Below, in pieces: positions 7,286 to 15,413 of a stretch of DNA of 64,000 bases. Numbering within the stretch: the stretch's first letter is position 1; each line of letters begins with the position of its first letter. Under the pieces are notes generated by a model, which did not search any database, was not told the origin of the DNA, and worked only from the letters and a program-made list of their open reading frames with translations. Origin of the DNA: CAVROT01 sp963722905 (GTDB taxonomy: Bacteria > Pseudomonadota > Alphaproteobacteria > Rhodobacterales > Rhodobacteraceae); NCBI GenBank assembly GCA_963722905.1, contig CAVROT010000005.1, forward strand, positions 62,001 through 126,000. Reading direction: 5' to 3'. The translations under genes and the position numbers were made by a program.

Positions 7286-9427
7286 CTAGGCCCGCAGGTG
7301 CGCGACCACGTTCTCGATCAGCCGCATCCCGGCGTCGCCGCCCAGCGACATGATGCTCTCGGGGTGGAACTGGACCGCGGCGACCGGGCGGTCGCGATGC
7401 TCGATCGCCATGATGCAGCCGTCCGCGGTTGTCGCCGTCGCGCGAAAATCGCCCGGCAGCGTGGCGGGGTCGGCGTGCAGCGAATGGTAGCGCCCGACCG
7501 TCACCTCGGCAGGCAGGTCGCGGAACAGGCGGCCGGGGTCCGCGACCGCGATGCGCGACGGCTTGCCGTGCATTGGCGCGTTCAGCTGGCGCAGCGTGCC
7601 GCCGGCGCGGGCGACGATGGCCTGGAGGCCCAGGCAGACCCCGAAGACGGCCGCGCCCGCCGCCTCGGCCGCGTCCAGCGTCTCGGTGCAGGCGAAATCC
7701 TCGGGGCGGCCGGGACCGGGCGACATGACCACGAGGTCCGGACCATAGTCCTTCCATGTCGCTTGGGGCACCGGGCTGCGCACCGTGCGGACCTCGGCCC
7801 CGGTCTGGCGGAAGTAGTTGGCGAGGGTGTGCACGAAGCTGTCCTCGTGATCGACGAGCAGGATGCGCCGTCCCGCGCCCACCCTTTCGGGGCCGCGGAC
7901 GCCGTGATTGGGCCGCACCTCGCCCCGGATCGCGGCGCGCATGGCCGAGGCCTTCAGCACCGTCTCGGCCGCCTCCTCGTCGGGGTCGCTGTCCATCAGC
8001 AGGGTGGCGCCGGCGCGCACTTCGGCCACGCCGCCGGCGATGCGGATGGTGCGCAGCGTCAGCCCGGTGTTCATGTTGCCGTCGAACCCCACCGCCCCCA
8101 CGGCGCCGCCGTACCAGTGGCGCGGCGACTTCTCGTGCGCCTCGATCCAGCGCATCGCCCACAGCTTCGGCGCGCCCGTGACCGTCACGGCCCAGGTATG
8201 CGTCAGGAAGGCGTCGAAGGCGTCCATGCCGGGGCGCAGCCGGCCCTCGATATGGTCGACGGTGTGGATCAGGCGCGAATACATCTCGATCTGGCGCCGC
8301 CCGATGATGCGCACGCTGCCCGGCTCGCACACGCGCGACTTGTCGTTGCGGTCCACGTCCGAGCACATGGTCAGCTCGGCCTCGTCCTTCTTCGATTGCA
8401 GCAGGGCCAGGATCTGCGCGCTGTCCTCGATGGCGTCCGCACCGCGCGCGATGGTGCCCGAGATCGGGCAGGTCTCGACCCGGCGGCCGGTGACGCGCAC
8501 GAAGATCTCGGGCGACGCGCCCACCAGATACTCGGCTTCGCCGAGGTTCATCAGGAACCCGAAGGGCGCGGGGTTCAGCGCGCGTAGCCGCGCGAAGATC
8601 GCCGACGGGCTGTCGTGGCAGGGCTCGCGAAAGACCTGCCCCGGCACCACCTCGAAAAGGTCGCCGCGCGCGAAGCTTTCCTTGGCCAGCCGCACCAGCG
8701 CCGCGTATTCGCCGGGCGCGTGGTCGCCTCCGCCCGCGTCGGGCGGGCCGGGCACGAAGGGCCGGTCGGCGCCGCCTCCCTCTACCCCAGCGGTATCGCC
8801 GGCGTCGCCCGCGAAGTCGTAGACATGGGTCCAGGCAGTGGCGGTGTAGTTGTCGGCGATCAGCAGGCGGTCCGCCAGGAACAGGACAAGGTCCCGCTGG
8901 TCGGGGTCACGCTTCAGGTGCAGTTCCACGGGATCGAACTGGAAGGTCAGGTCGTATCCGAACGCACCGTAAAGCCCCAGGTGCCCGTCCTCGTCGCTGT
9001 GAAAGTGATCGGCGATGACGCGCAGCACGCTGAAACACGAAGGTACGCGCGTCCGCGTCTCCTCGTCGTCGACCGGTCCGGGCGAGCGCAAGTCGACCGT
9101 GACGGCGTCATCTGACGTCTCGATCCCGGCGATGGCGTCGCATTCGTCCAGCACGGGCCGCAAAAGCGCCAGCAGCACCCGCCCGCGCGGATTGAGCGCC
9201 AGAAGGCGCAGCCGGCGGCCATGGCCGTGGATTGCCAGAGGCGGATCCTCGAACCCCATCTCCCAGCGCGTGTAGCGGCCCGGGTATTCGTAGTTCGAAC
9301 TGAAAAGCCCGCCGACGCGGCGGTCGAGCCGTTGCGCGAGGTCCACGAAGGCGGTGTCGTAGTCGGCGGGCACGCTGGACCGGCCGACGCGGATCCCGCC
9401 GCGGGTGACGTAGGAGATATCTGTCAT
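7286..9427 (-). CDS. trpE(G): Fused anthranilate synthase TrpE-TrpG
   Basis: A 713-residue single-chain anthranilate synthase, the fused form typical of alphaproteobacteria. It makes anthranilate from chorismate and glutamine, the first step of tryptophan synthesis. The N-terminal ~510 residues are the chorismate-binding TrpE part, with CPISGTIARG, DEAELTMCSDVDRNDKSRVC and GAVGAVGFDGNMNTGLTLRT. The C-terminal ~190 residues are a class I glutamine amidotransferase with nucleophile Cys in VFGVCLGLQAI and the His-Glu pair in VQFHPES. A short Pro/Gly-rich stretch around GPPDAGGGDHAPGEY interrupts the TrpE part. It is convergent with the SDR at 6359. I see no run of Trp codons in the 330 bp upstream, so no trpL-type attenuator is evident. 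Confidence 0.95.
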   Translation of the reverse strand: MTDISYVTRGGIRVGRSSVPADYDTAFVDLAQRLDRRVGGLFSSNYEYPGRYTRWEMGFEDPPLAIHGHGRRLRLLALNPRGRVLLALLRPVLDECDAIAGIETSDDAVTVDLRSPGPVDDEETRTRVPSCFSVLRVIADHFHSDEDGHLGLYGAFGYDLTFQFDPVELHLKRDPDQRDLVLFLADRLLIADNYTATAWTHVYDFAGDAGDTAGVEGGGADRPFVPGPPDAGGGDHAPGEYAALVRLAKESFARGDLFEVVPGQVFREPCHDSPSAIFARLRALNPAPFGFLMNLGEAEYLVGASPEIFVRVTGRRVETCPISGTIARGADAIEDSAQILALLQSKKDEAELTMCSDVDRNDKSRVCEPGSVRIIGRRQIEMYSRLIHTVDHIEGRLRPGMDAFDAFLTHTWAVTVTGAPKLWAMRWIEAHEKSPRHWYGGAVGAVGFDGNMNTGLTLRTIRIAGGVAEVRAGATLLMDSDPDEEAAETVLKASAMRAAIRGEVRPNHGVRGPERVGAGRRILLVDHEDSFVHTLANYFRQTGAEVRTVRSPVPQATWKDYGPDLVVMSPGPGRPEDFACTETLDAAEAAGAAVFGVCLGLQAIVARAGGTLRQLNAPMHGKPSRIAVADPGRLFRDLPAEVTVGRYHSLHADPATLPGDFRATATTADGCIMAIEHRDRPVAAVQFHPESIMSLGGDAGMRLIENVVAHLRA

Positions 9428-9758
9428 GGTCTGTCTCTCGAAGGCTCGGGCGGCCGCGGGTGCGGTGCCCGCGCCGGGCGGTGCCGCCGGGGCGGCGACG
9501 GGGCGATACGTCCTAGGGGGCGGTGCCGCGCCATCGCATGTTCGTCGCCCTGCCCGCCACGACCCGGACGCCCTGCGGCGCCCGTCCCATCGTTCCGCGG
9601 TGCCTACGCATCCGCGGCGCGGTTGTAAACGGGTCGCGCCGACGTCCGGTCAACCTCCCGGCGAGAACGAAATCGTGCAAGTCCGTGAAACCAAATGACC
9701 ACCCGGCCGTTGCAACGCCAAGCCGTCGGACGATGGCAGGACGCGAATGGAGTCACGC
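9428..9758. other. 331-bp divergent intergenic region, trpE(G) and stress block
   Basis: No gene is supported here. The region must hold the trpE(G) promoter (minus) and the promoter of the block starting at 9759 (plus). On the plus strand, GAAAC at 9687-9691 and CGTT at 9708-9711 are separated by 16 bp (see separate entry). On the minus strand a tiny frame encoding MRWRGTAP, with only one Trp codon, is too weak to call a leader peptide. The rest is GC-rich without clear palindromes. Confidence 0.6.
9687..9711 (+). promoter_or_regulatory. Candidate EcfG-type (general stress) promoter
   Basis: GAAAC (9687-9691), a 16-bp spacer, then CGTT (9708-9711). The known alphaproteobacterial EcfG consensus is GGAAC-N16/17-CGTT, so four of five -35 bases and all -10 bases match. 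It lies 48 bp upstream of the first ATG of a block of small envelope/stress-type proteins, the kind of gene EcfG usually controls. A short motif can occur by chance, so this remains a prediction. Confidence 0.4.
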
Positions 9759-9833
9759 ATGAACAGCATCTTCTATCTCATCGGGGTGGTCGTCGTCATC
9801 ATCGCCGTCCTTTCCCTTCTGGGCCTCACTTAA
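9759..9833 (+). CDS. 24-aa hydrophobic membrane peptide
   Basis: ATG 9759 to TAA 9831-9833 encodes MNSIFYLIGVVVVIIAVLSL followed by LGLT: a single transmembrane helix and almost nothing else. GGAG at 9749-9752 precedes the ATG at 6 bp. Its stop codon is embedded in the AAAGGAG ribosome site of the next gene, so translation of the two is probably coupled. Similar tiny MNSI-type single-helix proteins occur in Rhodobacterales, from memory and not checked. Function unknown; it may associate with the DUF883-like and holin-X-like membrane proteins that follow. Confidence 0.7.
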   Translation: MNSIFYLIGVVVVIIAVLSLLGLT

Positions 9834-9848
9834 AGGAGAGCTAGACAC

Positions 9849-10451
9849 ATGACCAATTCAACCACGAACACGGGCGCCAAGCCCCGTACGACCACCGACG
9901 ACGCCAGATATGCCGCAGAGGATGTGGCGCACAGCGCCCGCGACGCCGCGATGGACGCCGCCGAAAGCGCCAAGACGCATGTGAAGGGCCGGGCCGACGC
10001 CGCACAGGGCGTGGCCGCGGACGAGGTCAAGAATTTCTCGTCCGCTCTGCGCACGGCCGCCGAGGAGATGCGCGACGGCTCGCCTCAAGCCCGTACGTTC
10101 AGCCAGATCGCCGACGGCCTCGCCGACGCGTCCGAACAGATCCGCGACAAGGACCTGGGCGAGATCGTCGGGGACCTGAGCGACTTCGCCCGCCGCAACC
10201 CGATGGTGTTCCTTGGCGGCGCCGCCCTTGTCGGCTTCGCCGCGACACGCTTTGCCAAGGCAACGGCGACCCCGACCTATCCGTCTTCGTCGGTCACGAT
10301 GGCCGATGTGACCGCACGGCCCGGGTCCGCCTATCCGGCGTCCCCCACCGGGTTCGAGGCGCCCCGTCCTGTCGGAACCCCGCCGTCGGCGTCTCCGCTG
10401 GCAAGCCCCGCCGTCGCGACGACGTCGTCGAACAAGACCGGAGATCTCTGA
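9849..10451 (+). CDS. DUF883/nutrient-deprivation-induced-like membrane protein
   Basis: A 200-residue protein. Residues 1-115 are Ala-rich amphipathic helix with DARYAAEDVAHSARDAAMDAAES heptad-like repetition. One C-terminal hydrophobic segment (NPMVFLGGAALVGFAATRFAK) follows a DFARRNP motif, as in DUF883/ElaB-like and nutrient-deprivation-induced proteins. The last ~60 residues are Pro/Ser-rich and probably disordered. Such proteins sit at the inner membrane and are commonly stress-induced. AAGGAG at 9833-9838 serves the ATG. The TGA stop shares one base with the ATG of the next gene, so the four genes 9759-12176 form one operon. Confidence 0.75.
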   Translation: MTNSTTNTGAKPRTTTDDARYAAEDVAHSARDAAMDAAESAKTHVKGRADAAQGVAADEVKNFSSALRTAAEEMRDGSPQARTFSQIADGLADASEQIRDKDLGEIVGDLSDFARRNPMVFLGGAALVGFAATRFAKATATPTYPSSSVTMADVTARPGSAYPASPTGFEAPRPVGTPPSASPLASPAVATTSSNKTGDL

Positions 10452-10888
10452 TGGCCACCCATGACACCGATCCCGCGACCCCGCGTGAGCCCGTGGCCGC
10501 CCAGCGGTCGGCGGGAGGCCTGCTTGGAGACGCGCTCGGCCACATGAGCGCGCTTGTCCGTAACGAGGTCGACCTTGCCCGCGCCGAGGTGAACGAGAAT
10601 CTGACGCGCGCCGGCGTCGCCATCGGTCTTCTGGCCGGTGCGGTCGTCGTGGCGCTGGTGGCGCTCAACGTGCTGGCCGCCGCACTCGTTGCCGCGCTGA
10701 CCGCCGCTGGTATCCCGGCTGGCTGGTCGGCGATCATCGTCGGCGTCGTCCTTGCCATCATCGCGTACCTGATGGTCAAGAAGGGCACCGATGACCTGAA
10801 GTTGAATAGCCTGGCGCCGACGCGGACCGCAGCCAACGTCCGCCGCGACGCGCAGGCCGTGAAGGAGACCGTAAATGACAACCGATAA
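10451..10888 (+). CDS. Phage holin-X superfamily III-like (DUF1469) membrane protein
   Basis: A 145-residue protein with the layout of the putative Holin-X (PF07332/DUF1469) family: an N-terminal region GDALGHMSALVRNEVDLARAEV, then two adjacent membrane helices (AGVAIGLLAGAVVVALVALNVLAAALVAAL and GWSAIIVGVVLAIIAYLMVKKG), then a basic tail. Despite the family name, chromosomal members usually occur with DUF883 and DUF3618 genes, exactly as here, and are thought to be envelope-stress proteins and not lysis proteins. It overlaps its upstream gene by 1 bp and the downstream gene by 14 bp, which argues for translational coupling. Confidence 0.85.
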   Translation: MATHDTDPATPREPVAAQRSAGGLLGDALGHMSALVRNEVDLARAEVNENLTRAGVAIGLLAGAVVVALVALNVLAAALVAALTAAGIPAGWSAIIVGVVLAIIAYLMVKKGTDDLKLNSLAPTRTAANVRRDAQAVKETVNDNR

Positions 10889-12176
10889 GCGAACCCCGGC
10901 CGAGATAGAACGGGACATCGAGCGCGAGCGCGCAGAGCTGACCGATACGCTGGACGACCTGCAGGACCGTTTCTCTGTCGATACCCTCGTCCGGTCCGTC
11001 AGCGACCAGTTCCGCAACCACGGCGGCGACTATAGCCGGGCCATCAACCAGTCGATCAAGGACAATCCCATCGCGCTGGCGATCACGGGCATCGGCCTTG
11101 GATGGCTGATCCTGGGCAGCAGCCAGAAGAAGGTCGTGACCGCCTACGGCACCGATCGTGACTATGCGGACGAGCGGATGCGGCGCGGCGCGGATACGTC
11201 GCTCTATGCGCCCGACGCGACGCCGCGCCCGGTCGGCAGCATGGCCGGTACCGGGTCGGACAGCGCGCCGTCCGCCACCGGTGCCACGGACGGCGGCTAT
11301 GCCGGATCTGCGTCGGGTGGCTATGCTCCGCCCGCCTCGCGCGGCTACCCCTCGCCGGCCTATGGCGGAGCCGCGCGAAGCGGTACGCCGACGCCGTCGT
11401 GGTCCTATGCCGGATACGACCGGGGTGACGATTACGACGACGCATTCGACGACGACGGCCATTACGTAGGCGCGTCCGACGATGGAAGCGACGGTCCGGG
11501 CCTGATGGAGCGTATCGGCGATGCGGCGCAGGGTGCGAAGGATGCCGTCACCGGCGCCGCTACGGGTGCACGCGACCGCATGTCCGCCACCGGCCAAAGT
11601 GCCGCGTCTGGCATACGCGACCGTCGGCAGGCCGCCGCCCGCCGCGCGGAGGCGATGCGCCGCCGTCTGCACGAGGGCACCGAGGAGCTGTCCGAAAACG
11701 CCCGCCGCCGCGTCGTGATGGCCCGCTACCGCGCAATCGAGGCGCGTGACGCGTCGATGCGCAATCTGCGGCGCGGGCAGGACCGTGCCATGGCGTTCTA
11801 CGAAGAGCAGCCGCTGGTCGTCGGCGCCATGGCCCTGGCCGTCGGCGCGGCCGTCGCGGGCGCCCTGCCCCGCACCCGGACCGAAGATGCCTATCTGGGC
11901 GAGCAGCGCGATCACCTCATGCACGAGGCCGAGCGTGTCTTCGAGGAAGAACGGTCGAAGATCGGAAACGTCGCGAACGCCGCCGCAACCGAGGCGCGTA
12001 AGATCGTAGAAGAGACCCGTGACGATGCCGAGGGCCAGGCCGGGAGTGGCCGGACATTGGCCGACGAGGCCGCCGACCGTGCCAAGACGGCCGGACAGCG
12101 AGTGGCGGGCGCGGCCCGCGACGAGGCCGAACGCCAGGACCTCGGCGCCGGCGTGGATTCGGCGACCAAGGTCTAG
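10875..12176 (+). CDS. DUF3618-domain protein with long low-complexity region
   Basis: A 433-residue protein. The N-terminal ~90 residues match DUF3618: EIERDIERERAELTDTLDDLQDRF, then NPIALAITGIGLGWLIL as a membrane segment. Residues ~100-200 are Gly/Ser/Tyr/Pro-rich with repeated GGYA/RGYPSPAYGG-like elements, probably disordered. Residues ~200-300 are a charged helical segment rich in Arg/Ala (ARRRVVMARYRAIEARD), followed by a second hydrophobic patch (LVVGAMALAVGAAVAGALP) and an Ala/Glu-rich helical tail. It closes the operon and is followed within 20 bp by a strong terminator. Exact role unknown; association with holin-X-like proteins suggests an inner-membrane stress complex. Confidence 0.8.
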   Translation: MTTDKRTPAEIERDIERERAELTDTLDDLQDRFSVDTLVRSVSDQFRNHGGDYSRAINQSIKDNPIALAITGIGLGWLILGSSQKKVVTAYGTDRDYADERMRRGADTSLYAPDATPRPVGSMAGTGSDSAPSATGATDGGYAGSASGGYAPPASRGYPSPAYGGAARSGTPTPSWSYAGYDRGDDYDDAFDDDGHYVGASDDGSDGPGLMERIGDAAQGAKDAVTGAATGARDRMSATGQSAASGIRDRRQAAARRAEAMRRRLHEGTEELSENARRRVVMARYRAIEARDASMRNLRRGQDRAMAFYEEQPLVVGAMALAVGAAVAGALPRTRTEDAYLGEQRDHLMHEAERVFEEERSKIGNVANAAATEARKIVEETRDDAEGQAGSGRTLADEAADRAKTAGQRVAGAARDEAERQDLGAGVDSATKV

Positions 12177-12195
12177 GCAATCCGACACCGACAAC

Positions 12196-12232
12196 AACAC
12201 CCCGCGCCACTCCGGCGCGGGGTGTTCTTTTT
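12196..12232 (+). terminator. Rho-independent terminator
   Basis: A perfect 13-bp stem (AACACCCCGCGCC at 12196-12208 paired with 12214-12226), a 5-nt ACTCC loop and a T-tract CTTTTT at 12227-12232. It lies 20 bp after the DUF3618 stop, ending the 9759-12176 operon and insulating yihY. Confidence 0.95.
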
Positions 12233-12256
12233 CACCCATCGAGAGAGCGCGTATCC

Positions 12257-13201
12257 ATGAACCGCGGCCGCCTAGCCGAAACTCCCACGCAGATTCCTGC
12301 GAAGGGATGGAAAGATATCGCGTTCCGCGTAAAGGACGAGATTTCCAGGGATCATATCGGGTTGATTGCCGCCGGCATCGCGTTCTACGCGCTGCTGGCC
12401 CTGTTCCCCGCGATAACCGCCCTCATGGCGATCGCCGGGCTCGTGTTCGACCCCGCCGACATTACCGCTCAAATAGAGACCGTGAGCCAGATGCTCCCCG
12501 AGGATGCGGCGCAGATCGTCCTCGACCAGGCAGTTGCCGTAACGGGATCGCAATCGGCCGGACTGGGTGTCGCCGCCGTCGTCGGTATTCTTCTCGCGCT
12601 CTATTCGGCCTCCAAGGGCGTGGCCAGCCTGATGGAGGGCCTGAATGTCGCCTATGACGAGACGGAAAAGCGCGGCTTCGTCGTCAAGACGCTCGTGACG
12701 CTGGCGCTCACGGTTTTCATCGTGTTCGGGCTGATCCTTGGCCTTGGAGCGAACCTGGTGCTGCCGGCCGTTCTGGGCATCGTCGATCTGGGAGCGGTGA
12801 CCGAACTGATGATATCTGTGGCGCGCTGGGCGGTCCTCGCGGTGGCGACGGTGCTGGGCATCGCGATGCTTTATCGCTTCGGGCCGTCGCGTGCCGACGC
12901 GAAACTGTCCTGGCTGACGCCGGGCGCGATCGTGGCAACGGTCGTATGGGTTGCCGCGTCTATCGGTTTCTCGCTCTATGTCGGGAATTTCGCCAGCTAC
13001 AACGAAAGTTTCGGTAGCCTTGCAGGGGTCATCGTCCTGCTGATGTGGCTGTGGATCTCGGCCTACATCATCCTTATGGGGGCCGAGTTGAACTCGGAGA
13101 TGGAGGCGCAGACCAGAACCGACACGACGACCGGTCCCAGCCGTCCGATGGGCGACCGCGGCGCCAGGAAGGCCGACAACCTCGGCCCGGCGCAGGACTG
13201 A
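12257..13201 (+). CDS. YihY/virulence factor BrkB family membrane protein
   Basis: A 314-residue integral membrane protein of the YihY/BrkB family (once mis-annotated RNase BN). Typical signatures are IGLIAAGIAFYALLALFPAI near the N-terminus, LLALYSASKGVASLMEGLNVAYDETEKRGF in the middle, and FASYNESFGSLAGVIVLLMWLWISAYIILMGAELN near the end; about six helices are visible. The 30 C-terminal residues are polar. It starts at ATG 12257, 25 bp after the terminator, so it probably has its own promoter. The function of the family is unsettled; transport or envelope roles have been suggested. It fits the neighbouring envelope-stress genes. Confidence 0.9.
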   Translation: MNRGRLAETPTQIPAKGWKDIAFRVKDEISRDHIGLIAAGIAFYALLALFPAITALMAIAGLVFDPADITAQIETVSQMLPEDAAQIVLDQAVAVTGSQSAGLGVAAVVGILLALYSASKGVASLMEGLNVAYDETEKRGFVVKTLVTLALTVFIVFGLILGLGANLVLPAVLGIVDLGAVTELMISVARWAVLAVATVLGIAMLYRFGPSRADAKLSWLTPGAIVATVVWVAASIGFSLYVGNFASYNESFGSLAGVIVLLMWLWISAYIILMGAELNSEMEAQTRTDTTTGPSRPMGDRGARKADNLGPAQD

Positions 13202-13565
13202 GGGTACAGGAGGGGCGCCAGACGCCCACGTAATCGGTTGCCGACCGGTGCTCGGGCCCCGTCGATCGCCCCGGCGAGAACGGCGACTCCCTGGATGAGA
13301 CCGCGCCGGAGATAGCGCCAGGCGAGCGACCGCACCGATGACAGCCCCGGCATGATGGGCGCTACGTGGGCCATGCCGCCGTCGGACAGGGCGGTCCCCC
13401 GCACGTTGCTCGGGGCCGGAGCGTCCATCCGCGATCCGGCCGTTGCGCATCGTATGTCCGACGATCCTGCCGGGCGCGTTGAAACTTGCTCGTAGAACCA
13501 ATCGTTAATATTATTTGGATCGTTCGGGAGTTGTAACCTCGCGGATTTCAAGCAAAGGTTGTATC
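13202..13565. other. 364-bp intergenic region before ompA-like gene
   Basis: No gene is supported. The first 250 bp are GC-rich and featureless apart from a small GGGCG/CGCCC hairpin near 13214-13228. The last 85 bp are clearly AT-richer than the surroundings and contain the promoter candidate listed next, followed by the ribosome site AAAGG for ATG 13566. Confidence 0.6.
13486..13514 (+). promoter_or_regulatory. Candidate sigma-70 promoter
   Basis: TTGCTC (13486-13491), 17-bp spacer, TATTAT (13509-13514), in an AT-rich island in otherwise very GC-rich DNA. The start codon of the OmpA-like gene lies 51 bp downstream. Five of six -10 bases and the TTG of the -35 match the consensus. Confidence 0.5.
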
Positions 13566-14018
13566 ATGCCACATTATTTCGCCATCGCCGCCATCGTTTC
13601 TTCGATCGGCCTCGCCTCCGCCGCATGGTCCCAGGACACGCCGGTCACGGGCGGCGAAGAGGCCGACGCGGTTGAGATCGCTCCGGCAGAAGAGAGCCTC
13701 AAGGTCTTCTTCCCCACGGGCAGCGCGCGGATAGAGGCGCAGGAGATCGCGACGCTGGAAGAGGCCGCACGTCTCTATCGCGACGGCAGCCCCATCGTCA
13801 TGGTCGTCGCCGGCGGCGCCGATACGGTCGGGGACCCGCAGGATAATCTGGGCCTGTCGATCCGGCGCGCGCAGGCGGTGGCGGACGCGCTGGTGGCGCG
13901 CGGCATCCCGGCCCGCAGGCTCCAGGTCCTGGGACGCGGCAACAGCGAGCTAGAGGTCAAGACCGGTGACGGCGTGAGCACGCCCGAGAACCGCGTGGTC
14001 GAGATCACCTGGAGGTGA
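13566..14018 (+). CDS. OmpA-family C-terminal domain protein, exported
   Basis: A 150-residue protein with a signal peptide (cleavage likely after AAWSQ, around residue 20), a short acidic linker, and an OmpA-like peptidoglycan-binding domain. Seen: LKVFFPTGSARIEAQEIATLEEAARLY, the NLGLSIRRAQAVADALVARGIPARRLQVLGRGNSE core with conserved D/N-x-x-LS-x-x-RA-x-x-V pattern, and NRVVEITW at the end. It lacks a beta-barrel, so it is periplasmic, or lipid-free and wall-bound. An upstream in-frame TTG at 13515 is not used in my call because ATG 13566 gives the proper signal peptide. It is cotranscribed with the Sel1 gene 3 bp downstream. Confidence 0.9.
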   Translation: MPHYFAIAAIVSSIGLASAAWSQDTPVTGGEEADAVEIAPAEESLKVFFPTGSARIEAQEIATLEEAARLYRDGSPIVMVVAGGADTVGDPQDNLGLSIRRAQAVADALVARGIPARRLQVLGRGNSELEVKTGDGVSTPENRVVEITWR

Positions 14019-14021
14019 CCC

Positions 14022-15206
14022 ATGTCCGCCTTTCGTGTCATCGCCGTCGTCGCGGCAGTGCTGTCCGCCCCGGCCTCTCTGACGGCCGAGACCGGCCGCG
14101 ATGCCTTCGGCCGGGACGATTTCACCCGTGCGGCCGATCTGTGGCGGGCCGAGGCCGCTGACGGATCGGCGGACGCCAAGTTCGGATTGGGGCTGATCCA
14201 CGACCTCGGGCTGGGGGTCCCGCGCAACTCGTCCATCGCGCTGCGCTGGTACCTCGAGGCGGCCGGCGAGGGCCTGGTCGACGCCCAGTTCAATACCGCC
14301 GTGATGCTGGACGCCGGGACGGGCGTGCCGCGCGACCTTGCCGCGGCGGCCCTGTGGTATGCGCGGGCCGCGGCCGGCGGGCATCACCGGGCGCAATACA
14401 ACCTCGGCCTGATGTACGAGGCCGGAAGCGGCGTCCCGCGCAACGCCGATCTTGCGCGCGCCTGGTACACGCGGTCCGAGATCGCGCTGAGCGCCGCAGA
14501 AGCACGCCTGTCCCGGCTGGCACCCGCCCCGGACCGCGAGCGGATCGCCGTGGCGCCCTCTCCCGTATCGGGCAGTGTGGCGACCGCCGACGGCAAGGCG
14601 ATGGCCGAACTGGTATGGACTGCCATGCCCGGACCGGCTGGCGCCGTCTATCGGGTCGAGGCCGCGGCACCGGGCGACGCGGCCCCGCTGGCCGAGACGG
14701 CCACGAACCTGTCGGCCGCTCGTCTGGACCTGCCCGGCGGCGCCGCCCCCCTCCGCTGGCGCGTGGGCCTCGTGCCGCCCGGCGACGAAGCGCCCCTGTG
14801 GTCGGCTTGGCAGGACATCGTTCTGCCCGAACCGAAGGCCGATCCTGCCGCGCCGCCGGCGGCGATGGCCGCGACGACGCCCGGCGCACCGGAACCGGCC
14901 ATGCTGCGGACCAAAGAGGACGTCGCGATCTTATTCAATGCGGGCGACGTGTCGGCGCTGTCGCTGGCCGCCGAACTATCGACCGCATTGGCGCGAAACG
15001 GTGTGAGTTCGCGGATCGAGCAGGCCGACGCCGCGTCCGAGGTCACGATGGTCGCCTATCCGCCCGGAGGAGATGCCGCACTCGCCCGTGCCATAGCCGA
15101 TTTCCTTCCCGGTACAGGCAACGCCGATCCGGCCCGGCCGGACGGGATCGTTTCCGGCGACAAGACAGTCATGGTCCGGCTGGTAGGCGGCCCTGACGTG
15201 CGCTGA
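14022..15206 (+). CDS. Sel1-repeat exported protein
   Basis: A 394-residue protein with a signal peptide (AVVAAVLSAPASLTAETG). Residues ~27-165 hold about four Sel1-type repeats: ADAKFGLGLIHDLGLGVPRN, DAQFNTAVMLDAGTGVPRD and AQYNLGLMYEAGSGVPRN are three consecutive cores. Residues ~180-290 look like a fibronectin-III-type beta region (YRVEAAAPGDAAPLAETATNL). The last ~80 residues form an alpha/beta module (EDVAILFNAGDVSALSLAAEL). GGAGGTG at 14011-14017 overlaps the stop of the OmpA-like gene, indicating coupled translation. Sel1 repeats are protein-interaction scaffolds, so with an OmpA-domain partner it may act in the periplasm at the wall. Confidence 0.85.
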   Translation: MSAFRVIAVVAAVLSAPASLTAETGRDAFGRDDFTRAADLWRAEAADGSADAKFGLGLIHDLGLGVPRNSSIALRWYLEAAGEGLVDAQFNTAVMLDAGTGVPRDLAAAALWYARAAAGGHHRAQYNLGLMYEAGSGVPRNADLARAWYTRSEIALSAAEARLSRLAPAPDRERIAVAPSPVSGSVATADGKAMAELVWTAMPGPAGAVYRVEAAAPGDAAPLAETATNLSAARLDLPGGAAPLRWRVGLVPPGDEAPLWSAWQDIVLPEPKADPAAPPAAMAATTPGAPEPAMLRTKEDVAILFNAGDVSALSLAAELSTALARNGVSSRIEQADAASEVTMVAYPPGGDAALARAIADFLPGTGNADPARPDGIVSGDKTVMVRLVGGPDVR

Positions 15207-15413
15207 CCGTCAAAGAGCCACGGTCATGCAGCCCGGCCGCCGCCGTTCCGTCCCGGGTGCGGCGCCCCTTGCCATGAAGGCTGGACCTGTCGTGCACCTC
15301 CATACAGCCCGCATCTTCGGCGCGCGGGATGGCGGCTTCGGCCCGGTTTCCACGGGTTTCCGGGTCGGCGCCGGCAATCCGAACAGCGCGCCGCCCCCAC
15401 CGCCCGTCAGCGA

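Noticed and set aside
9500..9560. Tiny minus-strand frame MRWRGTAP upstream of trpE(G) as a trp leader peptide
   Set aside because: Only one Trp codon, no clear alternative hairpins and no T-tract; not comparable with known trpL attenuators.
10451..10888. Holin annotation as a sign of a prophage
   Set aside because: No other phage genes are nearby, and the neighbours (DUF883-like, DUF3618) fit the chromosomal envelope-stress version of this family.
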